From MFZZ01 sp964610165 (GTDB lineage Bacteria; Patescibacteriota; Microgenomatia; UBA1406; GWC2-37-13): DNA of 56,577 nt. Positions 40,695 to 49,371 of the stretch are shown here, piece after piece. A program made the translations under genes and the position numbers. A model generated the notes under the pieces. That model ran no database searches. It was not told the DNA's origin and saw only the letters and a list, made by a program, of their open reading frames with translations. The stretch lies in the NCBI GenBank assembly GCA_964610165.1, contig CAZSUZ010000006.1:1-56577 (forward strand), given 5' to 3'. Each line of letters starts with the position of its first letter. Positions within the stretch are counted from its first letter, which is position 1.

Positions 40695-42983
40695 TTATTG
40701 TTTAGAAAATTCTATCACGAAAATTTTATCTGATGAAATTGAGGTATTATAGAGTATTTTGTTGCCCTTTACAAGAGGGGAAAAATTTTTATTTTTAATT
40801 GAAATGTTATCTGGAAAGGTAAATGATAATTGAAAATCATAATTTGGTGAACCAATCTGTTTTTGAAAAATAAGTTGGTACATACCATCACCAGTAATGA
40901 TTGTTGTAGGTAATGTATAGGTGATTTTTACTATTTTTGAACTTTGAGGAGGTATTTCGACTAAGAATCCTACTGTTTTATATTCAAAATTTGTTTCATC
41001 ATAATTATCTACTTCGACACCATTAATAGTAACAGATCGGATTCGGGTATTTGGTGGTAAATAAGTTTGGAAATAATTCTTGTAATTACCACCTGGATAT
41101 ACATCATCATAAGATGAATTCGTGTACTTTATTGTAAGTGTATTTGTTATTCCGCCATTATCAGTTATAGAAATATCTAAATTTGTAGGTCGTTCAATAA
41201 AAAAATTAGCTTTATTAACTCCTAAATTAGCATCAAATGGTAGAACAAAATCTAGTACACAGTTATACGCTTCATCTAAATTACATTTAGGTGTTAATGT
41301 TCGGCCTGACCAATAATTTTCTTCAATAAAAGTTTCAACCTGTGGGTCATCAATGTACATAACAATTTGTTTTTCGTTAAGAGATTTTTCAGTCATTTCT
41401 AGCAATTTAGTAAAAGATGCTTGTGGTAAATCTATAAGCATTTGATTCATAACACTGGATAAAAATCGTTTTTTTTGTTGTGATCCAGGAAAAAAATCTT
41501 CTTCAGCATGAAGTTGTGTTTTAATATAAAAATTGTCACTAGTAATAGTTTCTTTATAGTCTGGAATATAAAGACCATCCATAGATGTAAGTAAATTTTG
41601 AACAGCAGTAGTTGTTATAAGTATGCCGCCGTCAAAGTTATTTTCTTGTAATTCTAAATCTAAAAAGCGTTTTGCTTCTTCATAATTAACTATAAAATCT
41701 GGCGTAAAAGCAGAATCACGCAAGAAAAAATGAGTTTGATTTAAGTAATCAACAATAGGATCAGGTGGATCTATTTGTTCTTTCAATTGTCCATCGGCAT
41801 CGTATACATCGTATACGCGCATGTCGGTAATTGAATAATCATTAAAAGTTACAATTGCAAAAGAGCCAATAAATCCACCACCTGGGCGTAATTCCATATT
41901 ATTTGCGAACATCATAAGATATTTTTTTTCTTCATCACGTCCAAAAATAGTATCTAAATGTGGTGTTAATTCTTCTAAATGTTCTAGAGATCCATTTATT
42001 TTTTCAAGTTGTAACTTCATATCTACAAGTTGTGTATTCCATTCTGGTGTTTTTGCTTCTAAAAATATAAGTTGATTGTGCAGTATATTTATATCTTCTA
42101 ATATTTCAGTTTTTAGATTATAAAGTTCTTCTATTTCAAAATCTGTTTTTTCCTTTATGGTTAGTAAATTGGCAAATTGTTTTCCTGAATCATTTAACTT
42201 TAATATTGTATGAAGTGATTTATTTACAGAAGCATTGATTGTTAATAGATCTTCTGGGAAAAAGGCTAAAGAAAAAAAATGTAGCGTAGGTTTTGGAAAA
42301 ACATAGAATGATTCTGCAAGTGCAAGTGAAGAATCCGCAGCCATTAAATATCTAGAAGTTGTTGCAATATCTTGTTTCATCATGTTCTTTCCAGCGTAGA
42401 AATGCATAAGTGAAGCAAAGGCGAGTGGCGGAATAAAGAGAACATGAGTTGCTAGTAAAAATAGAAAGCCAATTATGACAAGATTTTTTGCGGTAAGCAG
42501 TTTGCGAATTGATATTTTAGGGAATGCAAATTGTTTTTTCACTTTCTTCTTAATGATTTGTTTTGTTTGATGATATAAATGCAAATAAATATCGGAAGTG
42601 CGAGAAAAAGCAAACCATAAAATAGTTTCAATATCCTTTTTTAAATGTTCAGGCAAGCTTTGCATTAGAATAATTTTTATGTTCGTTAATTTATGTTCAT
42701 AAGAAAAATCGCTGAATTGTAAGGCAAGCTCTTTATTATTTGAAAAAATATATATAACCTTTTTATCTGGATGATCTAAAAATTCACTTGGAAGGATTGT
42801 TGGAAAATCTATCAGGAAAATAACATCATAACTTAAGTAATCAATTGAATCACCAATAGAAGAAAATACATCTGCATGCATTTTTATAAGTTCTTCTTTT
42901 AAAAATGAAACGAGAGGTGAGTGGTTCTTAGCAATAATAAGAATCGTTACATCATTTTCATAGGTTTCAGTTATCAGTTTCAT
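40695..42983 (-). CDS. DUF4012 membrane protein
   Basis: 762 residues. Residues 1-~150 are cytosolic, with a Rossmann-like start ('VTILIIAKNHSPLVSFLKEEL'). A membrane helix (~165-195) precedes a large extracytoplasmic region containing DUF4012: 'LMMFANNMELRPGGGFIGSFAIV' near 365 is its hallmark. A C-terminal beta-sandwich-like part follows ('GGITNTLTIKYTNSSYDDVYPGG'). DUF4012 proteins are frequent in CPR and actinobacteria and tied by context to surface polysaccharides; the family resembles LytR-type wall ligases only distantly. TATGAT ends 8 bases before the ATG. Confidence 0.88.
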   Translation of the reverse strand: MKLITETYENDVTILIIAKNHSPLVSFLKEELIKMHADVFSSIGDSIDYLSYDVIFLIDFPTILPSEFLDHPDKKVIYIFSNNKELALQFSDFSYEHKLTNIKIILMQSLPEHLKKDIETILWFAFSRTSDIYLHLYHQTKQIIKKKVKKQFAFPKISIRKLLTAKNLVIIGFLFLLATHVLFIPPLAFASLMHFYAGKNMMKQDIATTSRYLMAADSSLALAESFYVFPKPTLHFFSLAFFPEDLLTINASVNKSLHTILKLNDSGKQFANLLTIKEKTDFEIEELYNLKTEILEDINILHNQLIFLEAKTPEWNTQLVDMKLQLEKINGSLEHLEELTPHLDTIFGRDEEKKYLMMFANNMELRPGGGFIGSFAIVTFNDYSITDMRVYDVYDADGQLKEQIDPPDPIVDYLNQTHFFLRDSAFTPDFIVNYEEAKRFLDLELQENNFDGGILITTTAVQNLLTSMDGLYIPDYKETITSDNFYIKTQLHAEEDFFPGSQQKKRFLSSVMNQMLIDLPQASFTKLLEMTEKSLNEKQIVMYIDDPQVETFIEENYWSGRTLTPKCNLDEAYNCVLDFVLPFDANLGVNKANFFIERPTNLDISITDNGGITNTLTIKYTNSSYDDVYPGGNYKNYFQTYLPPNTRIRSVTINGVEVDNYDETNFEYKTVGFLVEIPPQSSKIVKITYTLPTTIITGDGMYQLIFQKQIGSPNYDFQLSFTFPDNISIKNKNFSPLVKGNKILYNTSISSDKIFVIEFSKQ

Positions 42984-43055
42984 ACATATAAATCATACTG
43001 TATTTCAAACCTTAGCCTCAGGATGATAAAAGCTAAGGTATAATATAATTCTAAT

Positions 43056-43538
43056 ATGAAATCGAATATATGGAAATATTCTGATATTGCATTAATGAAA
43101 CCAAAGCTTGAAGGAAAAAAAATAGTTCTTGTTGGTGGTTGTTTTGATTTATTGCATTATGGACATTTTACATTTTTGCAACAGGCAAAAAAGGAAGGTG
43201 ATGTTCTTGTAATTGCATTAGAATCAGATGAATTTATTATTAAAAGTAAAAAAAGAAAGCCAATTCATTCTCAACATCAACGAGCAGAAATTTTAGCAAG
43301 TTTACAGATGGTAGATGATATTATTCTGTTACCGCTTTTAAATACAAATGAAGAGTATGCAGAGCTTGTTTCAACAGTAAAACCAAATATTATTGCAGTA
43401 ACAGAAGGTGATCCAAATATTGTTCAAAAAGAAAAACATGGTAAGCGTGTGAACGCAACAGTTGTAGTTGTGAGTCCACTTGTTTCAGAATTTTCTACAA
43501 CACAAATAATGAATTATGAGAACATTCCTAGCAATTAG
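43056..43538 (+). CDS. Cytidylyltransferase-like nucleotidyltransferase
   Basis: 160 residues with the HxGH superfamily motifs: 'VGGCFDLLHYGHFTFLQQAK' (~27-46, with HYGH) and 'STTQI' (~148), equivalent to ISSTxI. Family members activate small alcohol phosphates or acids with CTP/ATP (glycerol-3-phosphate, ethanolamine phosphate, heptose phosphate). 'EGDPNIVQKEKH' does not reveal which. TATAAT ends 6 bases before the ATG. Its last 23 bases overlap thpR. Confidence 0.88.
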   Translation: MKSNIWKYSDIALMKPKLEGKKIVLVGGCFDLLHYGHFTFLQQAKKEGDVLVIALESDEFIIKSKKRKPIHSQHQRAEILASLQMVDDIILLPLLNTNEEYAELVSTVKPNIIAVTEGDPNIVQKEKHGKRVNATVVVVSPLVSEFSTTQIMNYENIPSN

Positions 43539-44052
43539 TATTCCAAATAACATTCGACAAGAAATTATTGTGCAAACTGCACAATTGCGAAAGGATTATG
43601 CCAATTTTAATTGGATTCCTTCTGAAAATTTTCATATTACAATACATTTTATTGGAGATATTCCAGAAGATAAATTAGATTTAGTCGCGTCACATATTGA
43701 AAAAACAATTTTTGATATTAAACCAACAAACATTTTTGCGTTAGGTGCAGATTTATTTATTCATAAATCCATTACTGCATATATTGATTTTAAAAATAAT
43801 CATACTTTAAATGTATTGAATAAACGTTTTGTTGAGCTTTTTGAAGATAAAAAGGTAGATTACAAACCTCACATAACAATTGCTAAATGGAAAATACCTT
43901 CTAAACAACAGTATTTTCATTTAAAGAAAAAACTTCAAAACACTCCCATAGAAATTGAGTTTCCTGTTACAGAAATACATCTCTATGAAAGCATTTCGAA
44001 GCCTAAAAATCCTGAGTACAGGATATTAAAATCCTTCAAACTTGAAGAATAA
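43516..44052 (+). CDS. thpR: RNA 2',3'-cyclic phosphodiesterase (ThpR/LigT)
   Basis: 178 residues with two H-x-T-x catalytic motifs, HITI at 40-43 and HITI at 119-122, in the bilobal 2H fold. The start is MRTFLAISIP, as in the family. It hydrolyses 2',3'-cyclic phosphate ends of RNA or, in reverse, joins tRNA halves with 2'-5' bonds. The ATG lies inside the upstream gene, a 23-base overlap, implying translational coupling. Confidence 0.93.
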   Translation: MRTFLAISIPNNIRQEIIVQTAQLRKDYANFNWIPSENFHITIHFIGDIPEDKLDLVASHIEKTIFDIKPTNIFALGADLFIHKSITAYIDFKNNHTLNVLNKRFVELFEDKKVDYKPHITIAKWKIPSKQQYFHLKKKLQNTPIEIEFPVTEIHLYESISKPKNPEYRILKSFKLEE

Positions 44053-44054
44053 TA

Positions 44055-44249
44055 TTATCCAGCAATTTGATCCCAAGTATCTTTACTTACAAATTTTGTA
44101 AGTTTGACTCCATTTAATTCTGCTTTTAATGCATAGCGAATTTGAGTGTCACCACTTTTTGTTTGTCTTTCATAAGTTACTTTCTGTACTTGTGTAGAAG
44201 GTACACTTACCTTCTTTTTGTTTTTTACATCGTAAAATTCTATATCCAT
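44055..44249 (-). CDS. Small CPR-type conserved protein (64 residues)
   Basis: Beta-rich small protein: 'MDIEFYDVKNKKKVSVP', 'KVTYERQTKSGDTQIRYALKAEL' and 'LTKFVSKDTWDQI'. I recall similar short proteins as recurrent hypotheticals in CPR genomes, without a function. It has AGGAGGTGA 10 bases before the ATG, one of the few strong SDs in this window, and follows a membrane-protein gene by 24 bases. High basic/acidic balance and repeated Thr-Tyr/Lys patterns suggest a nucleic-acid or ribosome partner, which is speculation. Confidence 0.78.
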   Translation of the reverse strand: MDIEFYDVKNKKKVSVPSTQVQKVTYERQTKSGDTQIRYALKAELNGVKLTKFVSKDTWDQIAG

Positions 44250-44273
44250 GATCTTTAAGTCACCTCCTGTTCG

Positions 44274-44549
44274 TTAAAATAAATTTGTAACAGATATCAC
44301 CTTATTTTGAGCTAAATAAATTGCAATTTCAACTACAATAATTGCGGCACTAATAATGAGACTTTTATAAAGCTCCCTTTTGAATGTAGAAGTTGAGGTA
44401 TTTGTTAGTAAAGTTGAAGAAATGTGTTGAGATTGCGTATCATTTGTATGACTCTTTTCATGCTCAATAACGATATGTGGATTGTGTTGAGAAAGATGGT
44501 TTTTTCTCTTTTCAGCAGCTAATTTTTGTTTTTTAGTCTTCTGAGGCAT
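44274..44549 (-). CDS. Small protein with C-terminal membrane helix (91 residues)
   Basis: A Lys/Gln/His-rich N-terminal half ('PQKTKKQKLAAEKRKNHLSQHN') is followed by a Ser/Thr linker and one membrane helix (~68-88, 'SLIISAAIIVVEIAIYLAQ'). No family is recognised. The tail-anchored layout places the basic region in the cytoplasm. It is the first gene of a two-gene unit with the 64-residue protein; the basic region makes nucleic-acid contact conceivable. Confidence 0.7.
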   Translation of the reverse strand: MPQKTKKQKLAAEKRKNHLSQHNPHIVIEHEKSHTNDTQSQHISSTLLTNTSTSTFKRELYKSLIISAAIIVVEIAIYLAQNKVISVTNLF

Positions 44550-44626
44550 GTGAAAATTTAATCATATTGACACCGTATATGCAAGAGGTTACAATGATGA
44601 AATTCTGTTAACATTTATTTTCTTAA

Positions 44627-45796
44627 ATGGATAAAAAAATAGTTATTGCTTTAGGAATTGTAGTTTATCTCCTTTCTGCTTTTGCATCTTTTCAATACTT
44701 TAGCGCAAATGGTGTAAATCTTTCTGGTTATGAAGCACCTGTATATGATGAAGAAGGTAATGTTGTTGATACAGGACCAAAAACAGAACCTTGTCCTTTA
44801 AATGGACAACTGTATTCTAAAACTGCAAGATCCCGATGGGAAAAACGAAGACCACTCGGTATTATGGTGCAAAACAATATAGAAGCAAGACCACAGTCTG
44901 GACTTTCATCAGCAGATATAATTCATGAAGCTGTTGCCGAAGGTGGTATAACAAGATTTTTAGCAATGTATTATTGTCAGGAACCAGAAATAGTGGGTTC
45001 GGTTCGTTCTGCAAGAATTTATTTCATAAAATTGCTCCAAGCTTATGGTGCAAACCCTCTCTATGGTCATGTAGGTGGAGCAAATACACCAGGCCCAGCA
45101 GATGCATTGGGTGAAATTCAAGATTTAGATTGGTATGCCTATAACGATATGGATCAGTTTGCAGTACCATTCCCAAACTATTGGAGAGATTATGATAGAT
45201 TACCAGGAAGAGCTACAGAACATACAGTTTATACAAATACTCAATTATTATGGGAATATGCAGCAGAAAACAGAGGTTTAACAAATGTAGATGAAGCTGG
45301 AGATTCTTGGGATGCAAATTTTAAACCATGGAAGTTTGCTAAAGATGCAAAAGAAGGAGAACGTGGGAATATTAAAAAAATTAACTATCGCTTCTGGGAT
45401 GGCGGATTAGGAGACGATTATACTGTTCAATGGAATTACGATCCAGTAACAAATAGTTATCTAAGAATTAATGGAGGAGAACCTCATATAGATAAAAATA
45501 CAGACCAGCAACTTTCAAGTAAAAATGTTATTGTAGTGTTAGCTGATGAGAGTGTTGCAGATGATGGTTATGAAGGTGGTCAACACATGTTATATGAAGT
45601 AATTGGATCGGGAGATGCATATATTTTTCAGAATGGACAAGCATACGAAGGAGAATGGCAAAAAGATGATGAAGAAAGTATGATGCGTTTTTATAATGAA
45701 GATGGCGAGGAAATAGAAATGGTTAATGGACAGATTTGGATTTCTATACTACCAACTGGTAATGAGGTAGAATATGGGTCCGGATCTAGTCAATAA
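44627..45796 (+). CDS. DUF3048 (YerB-like) membrane-anchored protein
   Basis: 389 residues: an N-terminal anchor helix (~4-22) without a lipobox Cys, then two DUF3048 parts. 'RRPLGIMVQNNIEARPQSGLSSADIIHEAVAEGG' and 'GSVRSARIYFIKLLQAY' are diagnostic; the second half carries 'WNYDPVTNSYLRINGGEPHID' and 'SSKNVIVVLAD'. It acts outside the membrane. YerB-type proteins are wall-associated with unknown activity. It is next to, but probably separate from, the HTH-secDF operon, which has its own -10. Confidence 0.9.
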   Translation: MDKKIVIALGIVVYLLSAFASFQYFSANGVNLSGYEAPVYDEEGNVVDTGPKTEPCPLNGQLYSKTARSRWEKRRPLGIMVQNNIEARPQSGLSSADIIHEAVAEGGITRFLAMYYCQEPEIVGSVRSARIYFIKLLQAYGANPLYGHVGGANTPGPADALGEIQDLDWYAYNDMDQFAVPFPNYWRDYDRLPGRATEHTVYTNTQLLWEYAAENRGLTNVDEAGDSWDANFKPWKFAKDAKEGERGNIKKINYRFWDGGLGDDYTVQWNYDPVTNSYLRINGGEPHIDKNTDQQLSSKNVIVVLADESVADDGYEGGQHMLYEVIGSGDAYIFQNGQAYEGEWQKDDEESMMRFYNEDGEEIEMVNGQIWISILPTGNEVEYGSGSSQ

Positions 45797-45813
45797 TGTA
45801 TTAGAATAAAACT

Positions 45814-46389
45814 ATGCTTCAACATATTATCCCTTCAAAAGTACGTAGAAAAATTTTGGAATTATTTTTTCAAAATTTAGATACTAGTTTTTATTTAAGA
45901 GAAGTAGTACGGCGCGTTGATGAAGAAGTTAATGCTGTAAAACGTGAACTAGATATTCTTCATGAAGGTAAAGTTCTTACAAGAGAAAGACGTATGAATA
46001 AAGTATTTTATTCATTAAGTAAAAGTTATATTTTCTTTGATGAATTTCTTCGTATTTTTACTAAAAATTCAGACTTAGCAACACATATTCTTAAAAATCA
46101 AAGTAAGTTAGGTAAATTAAAATACGTTGCAATATCAACAAAATATTCTAAAAAAGTTCAAATTAAAGAAGATGAAATTTATGTATTATTTGTAGGAATT
46201 GTTGTTGTACCAGAAGTGGACACAATTATGAATCATGCAAGAAGAAGTTTTGGTTGGGATATTAATTATACGGTTATGACAGATGATGAACTTAAGTTCC
46301 GTAAAAAAAATAACGATCCTTTTATATGGAAGTTTCTTAAACATCCAAAAGTTATGCTAGTTGGAAACGAAGAGGATCTGCTGAAATAA
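45814..46389 (+). CDS. Winged-helix regulator with nucleotidyltransferase-like C-terminus
   Basis: 191 residues. The N-terminal wHTH (~1-75) has 'KVRRKILELFFQNLDTSFYLREVVRRVDEEVNAVKRELDILHEGKVL'. The C-terminal half ('KYVAISTKYSKK', 'EIYVLFVGIVVVPEVDTIMNHARRSFGWDINYTVMT') recalls a minimal nucleotidyltransferase fold, but the catalytic GS-x10-DxD is not evident, so it may only sense. TAGAAT ends 6 bases before the ATG. Its TAA shares one base with the secD ATG, so it is cotranscribed with the Sec genes and may tune them. Confidence 0.78.
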   Translation: MLQHIIPSKVRRKILELFFQNLDTSFYLREVVRRVDEEVNAVKRELDILHEGKVLTRERRMNKVFYSLSKSYIFFDEFLRIFTKNSDLATHILKNQSKLGKLKYVAISTKYSKKVQIKEDEIYVLFVGIVVVPEVDTIMNHARRSFGWDINYTVMTDDELKFRKKNNDPFIWKFLKHPKVMLVGNEEDLLK

Positions 46390-47750
46390 TGAAACTGCTC
46401 AAATACTTTTTTATTACTGCCGTTGTTATTCTTATTTTGTGGATAGATCTTCCACGTACTATTCCTGTCAAATTTACTATTTTTAATCAAAATGTAGATT
46501 TTACAATTGCTCCATTAACAATTACCACAACAGTAAATGGGCAGCGGGTTCAAAAAGAATTTAAAACACAGTTAGGATTAGATCTTCGAGGAGGAAGTCA
46601 TTTGGTGTTTGAAGCTGACACATCCAAAGTCCTACCCGAAGATTTAGAAGATGCACTCAATTCTGCACGAGATATTGTTGAACGTCGTGTTAATACATTT
46701 GGTATCGCAGAACCTGCAATCCGCACCATTAAATCTGGGAATGTGTATCGCATTACTGTAGATTTACCGGGAGTTCAAGATGTATCAGAAGCAGTTGCGC
46801 TTATTGGCCAAACAGCACAACTTAGATTTAAAGAAATGGGTGGCGATATAGATCCAGAAACTGCAACTACAACTCCTCTATTTCTTCAACTTACAAAAGA
46901 GACTGGGTTAACTGGAAAAGATGTAAAAAAAGCAACAGTTACATTTAATGAACAAACGGCTGAGCCGCAAGTTTTATTAGATTTTTCTGAAAACGGAAAA
47001 AAATTATTTGCAGATATAACACAACGTAATATTGGACAACCAGTTGGTATTTTTCTTGATGACTATATTATCTCTGCACCTACTGTTCAAGCGGTTATTA
47101 CAGAAGGTAATGCAGTAATATCTGGAGATTTTACTCTTGAAGCAGCAAAGCAATTAGCAGTCGCCATTAATTCTGGTGCATTACCTTTACCAATTAAACT
47201 TGTCGAACAACGAAATATTGGACCATCACTTGGATCTGCAGAAGTACAAAAAAGTATGCTAGCTGGTTTTGTAGGGTTAGGAATGGTAATGCTTTTTATG
47301 ATTCTGTATTATGGGCGATTGGGAGTGGCAGCTTGTGTTGGCCTTATTTTATACGGTCTTATTAATTTAGCCATTTTTAATGCAGTCCCTATTGTACTTA
47401 CACTTCCCGGAATTGCAGGATTTATTTTATCTATTGGTATGGCTGTGGATTCTAATATTCTTATTTTTGAACGTATTAAGGAAGAACTTCGTAAAGGGAA
47501 ACCATTTACGACAGCTGTTCGTATTGGTTTTGGACGAGCTTTTGACGCTATTAAAGATGCAAATATAACAACATTGCTGGTTGCATTTATTTTATTTAAT
47601 CCTCTTAATTGGGAGTTTTTGCCACAGTTCGGACTTGTAAGAGGTTTTGCATTAACATTGGGTATTGGTGTTGCAACAAGTTTATTTACCGGTGTCGTGC
47701 TTACTCGTAGACTTATATGGCTATTTTATAAAAAGGAACAAAAACTATGA
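46389..47750 (+). CDS. secD: Protein translocase subunit SecD
   Basis: 453 residues. The first membrane helix (~4-22) is followed by the P1 periplasmic domain with 'LGLDLRGGSHLVFE' (D1 motif) and 'VERRVNTFGIAEPAI', then five helices starting at ~295 with 'GIAGFILSIGMAVDSNILIFERIKEELRKG', the conserved proton-path segment. It uses proton motive force with SecF to complete export. P1 is shorter than in E. coli, as usual for Gram-positive-like SecD. Confidence 0.96.
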   Translation: MKLLKYFFITAVVILILWIDLPRTIPVKFTIFNQNVDFTIAPLTITTTVNGQRVQKEFKTQLGLDLRGGSHLVFEADTSKVLPEDLEDALNSARDIVERRVNTFGIAEPAIRTIKSGNVYRITVDLPGVQDVSEAVALIGQTAQLRFKEMGGDIDPETATTTPLFLQLTKETGLTGKDVKKATVTFNEQTAEPQVLLDFSENGKKLFADITQRNIGQPVGIFLDDYIISAPTVQAVITEGNAVISGDFTLEAAKQLAVAINSGALPLPIKLVEQRNIGPSLGSAEVQKSMLAGFVGLGMVMLFMILYYGRLGVAACVGLILYGLINLAIFNAVPIVLTLPGIAGFILSIGMAVDSNILIFERIKEELRKGKPFTTAVRIGFGRAFDAIKDANITTLLVAFILFNPLNWEFLPQFGLVRGFALTLGIGVATSLFTGVVLTRRLIWLFYKKEQKL

Positions 47751-48613
47751 TTAATTTTCTTAAATATTCTAAATTATATGCATTAATTTCCCTTACAGTT
47801 ATTTTAACTGGGCTTTTTTCAATTGGTTTTTGGGGATTTAATTACTCAATTGATTTTGTCGGTGGAACAAACTTGGATTATCAATTAAATCCAATGGTAA
47901 AACCAGAGCAAGTTTCTCAAGTATTCGAAAGTAAAGAAATAGAAGTTGAAGAAATAACAACATCTGGTTCTACCATGATGATACGAACAAAAGCTATAGA
48001 TGAAAAACAAGAAAAAGATATCCGTGAAACGATTCAAGCAAATTTAAAAACAAAAGTTACAGTGCTTAAAACAGAAACTGTAGGTCCAACAATTGGTCAA
48101 GAGTTATTAAATAAAACAATGATTGCAGCAGGAATTGCCATTTTAGGCATTCTTATTTATGTAGCGTATGCATTCCGTAACTTAAATTTTGCAACGGCAG
48201 CAATCGTTGCTTTGGTTCATGATATCGCAGTAGTTGTGGGGACATACTCACTAATAAATCATTTTTTTGGAGCAGAACTTGATACTCTTTTTGTAACTGC
48301 GTTACTTACAACAATGTCTTTTTCTGTACATGATACTATTGTTGTTTTCGATCAGATTCGAGATTACAAACATAGATATGGCATTGGAGATATACAAGAA
48401 TATGCAAATAAAGCATTAACAGACACAATGGTGCGTTCACTTAATAATTCTTTAACAATTATTTTTATGTTGCTTGCACTTGTTCTTATTGGTGGTTCCA
48501 CAATTAGATTTTTTGCACTTGCACTTTTAATTGGAACAATAACAGGAACATATTCGTCACCATTTGTGGCAACTCCTATTGCGGTTTGGTTAGAGAAAAG
48601 AAAAAAGAAATAA
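47747..48613 (+). CDS. secF: Protein translocase subunit SecF
   Basis: 288 residues. 'YSIDFVGGTNLDYQLN' after the first helix (~10-32) is the SecF D1 motif. Five later helices include 'TMSFSVHDTIVVFDQIRD' and 'NNSLTIIFMLLALVLIGGSTIRFFAL'. The ATG overlaps the secD stop by four bases (ATGA), indicating translational coupling. It ends with a basic tail. Confidence 0.96.
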   Translation: MINFLKYSKLYALISLTVILTGLFSIGFWGFNYSIDFVGGTNLDYQLNPMVKPEQVSQVFESKEIEVEEITTSGSTMMIRTKAIDEKQEKDIRETIQANLKTKVTVLKTETVGPTIGQELLNKTMIAAGIAILGILIYVAYAFRNLNFATAAIVALVHDIAVVVGTYSLINHFFGAELDTLFVTALLTTMSFSVHDTIVVFDQIRDYKHRYGIGDIQEYANKALTDTMVRSLNNSLTIIFMLLALVLIGGSTIRFFALALLIGTITGTYSSPFVATPIAVWLEKRKKK

Positions 48614-48614
48614 C

Positions 48615-49256
48615 ATGAAAATCCATCGTTATCCACTCGGGCAAATGCAGGCAAATTGTTATGTATTAGAACAAGAAGATTCGTGCCTCATTATTGATCC
48701 AACAGATGAAGCTGGTTTTATTTTAGAAAAAACTCTTCAAAAAGGTGTAAATATCACTGGACTCATTGCAACTCATGGTCATTTCGATCATGTTATGGCA
48801 GTTGGTGAAATTCAACTTACACTTGCTACGCAAGGAATAGATTTACCTTTATATATTCATTCCAAAGATCAATTTCTTCTTAAACGTGTAGTTGAAACCG
48901 CAAAACATTTTTTAAATTATGAGCCTGCAGTTATTCCAATTCAATCTACACAAGAAATTAAACAAGGAAAAGAAATCATAGATGGTTTTGTATTTGAAAT
49001 AATGCACACTCCAGGACATACGCCCGGAAGTTGTTGTTTTTATTTTAAAAATGAACAGGTATTATTTACCGGCGATACATTATTTAAAGAGGGAATTGGC
49101 AGATATGATTTTGCATATAGTGATAAAGATGATTTAAAAAAATCTTTGGATACCATTTTTACGCTGCCAGAGGATACTATTTTTTATTCTGGTCATGGAG
49201 AGGAAAGTACGTTGGGAGAAGAGAAGGAGAATGAAAAGTTAACTTTTGCTTTATAG
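48615..49256 (+). CDS. MBL-fold metallohydrolase (glyoxalase II-like)
   Basis: 213 residues. The metal motif THGHFDHV gives His54, His56, Asp58 and His59; further ligands come in 'MHTPGHTPGSC' and 'FTGDTLF', and a terminal 'YSGHGEES' His. It resembles glyoxalase-II/persulfide-dioxygenase relatives, which hydrolyse thioesters; the exact substrate is unknown. The last six codons and stop lie in the left copy of an 18-base direct repeat flanking the 49261-49349 repeat. It is the last gene of the HTH-secDF operon. Confidence 0.92.
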   Translation: MKIHRYPLGQMQANCYVLEQEDSCLIIDPTDEAGFILEKTLQKGVNITGLIATHGHFDHVMAVGEIQLTLATQGIDLPLYIHSKDQFLLKRVVETAKHFLNYEPAVIPIQSTQEIKQGKEIIDGFVFEIMHTPGHTPGSCCFYFKNEQVLFTGDTLFKEGIGRYDFAYSDKDDLKKSLDTIFTLPEDTIFYSGHGEESTLGEEKENEKLTFAL

Positions 49257-49371
49257 TCATGTTCCAGATTCTGCCGCTCAACAGCCCCAAGAAAATTTCA
49301 TCGATTCCGCCTCATTTTTTGGGGCTCCCCGTCTCGCGCCACCTGTTCCACTATTTTGCTTTATAGTCATG
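49244..49371. repeat. ~90-base dispersed repeat, copy 1, flanked by 18-base direct repeats
   Basis: The core 49261-49349 begins GTTCCAGATTCTGCCGCTCA and ends CTCGCGCCACCTGTTCC; both ends recur at 56184-56273 with an unrelated middle. The middle here forms a hairpin (AGCCCC with GGGGCT, extended by A/T pairs). The sequence TTTTGCTTTATAGTCATG occurs at 49244-49261 and again at 49354-49371, on either side of the core. The left copy ends the MBL gene and the right copy ends the CCA-enzyme gene on the other strand. This resembles an insertion with target duplication. Confidence 0.8.
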
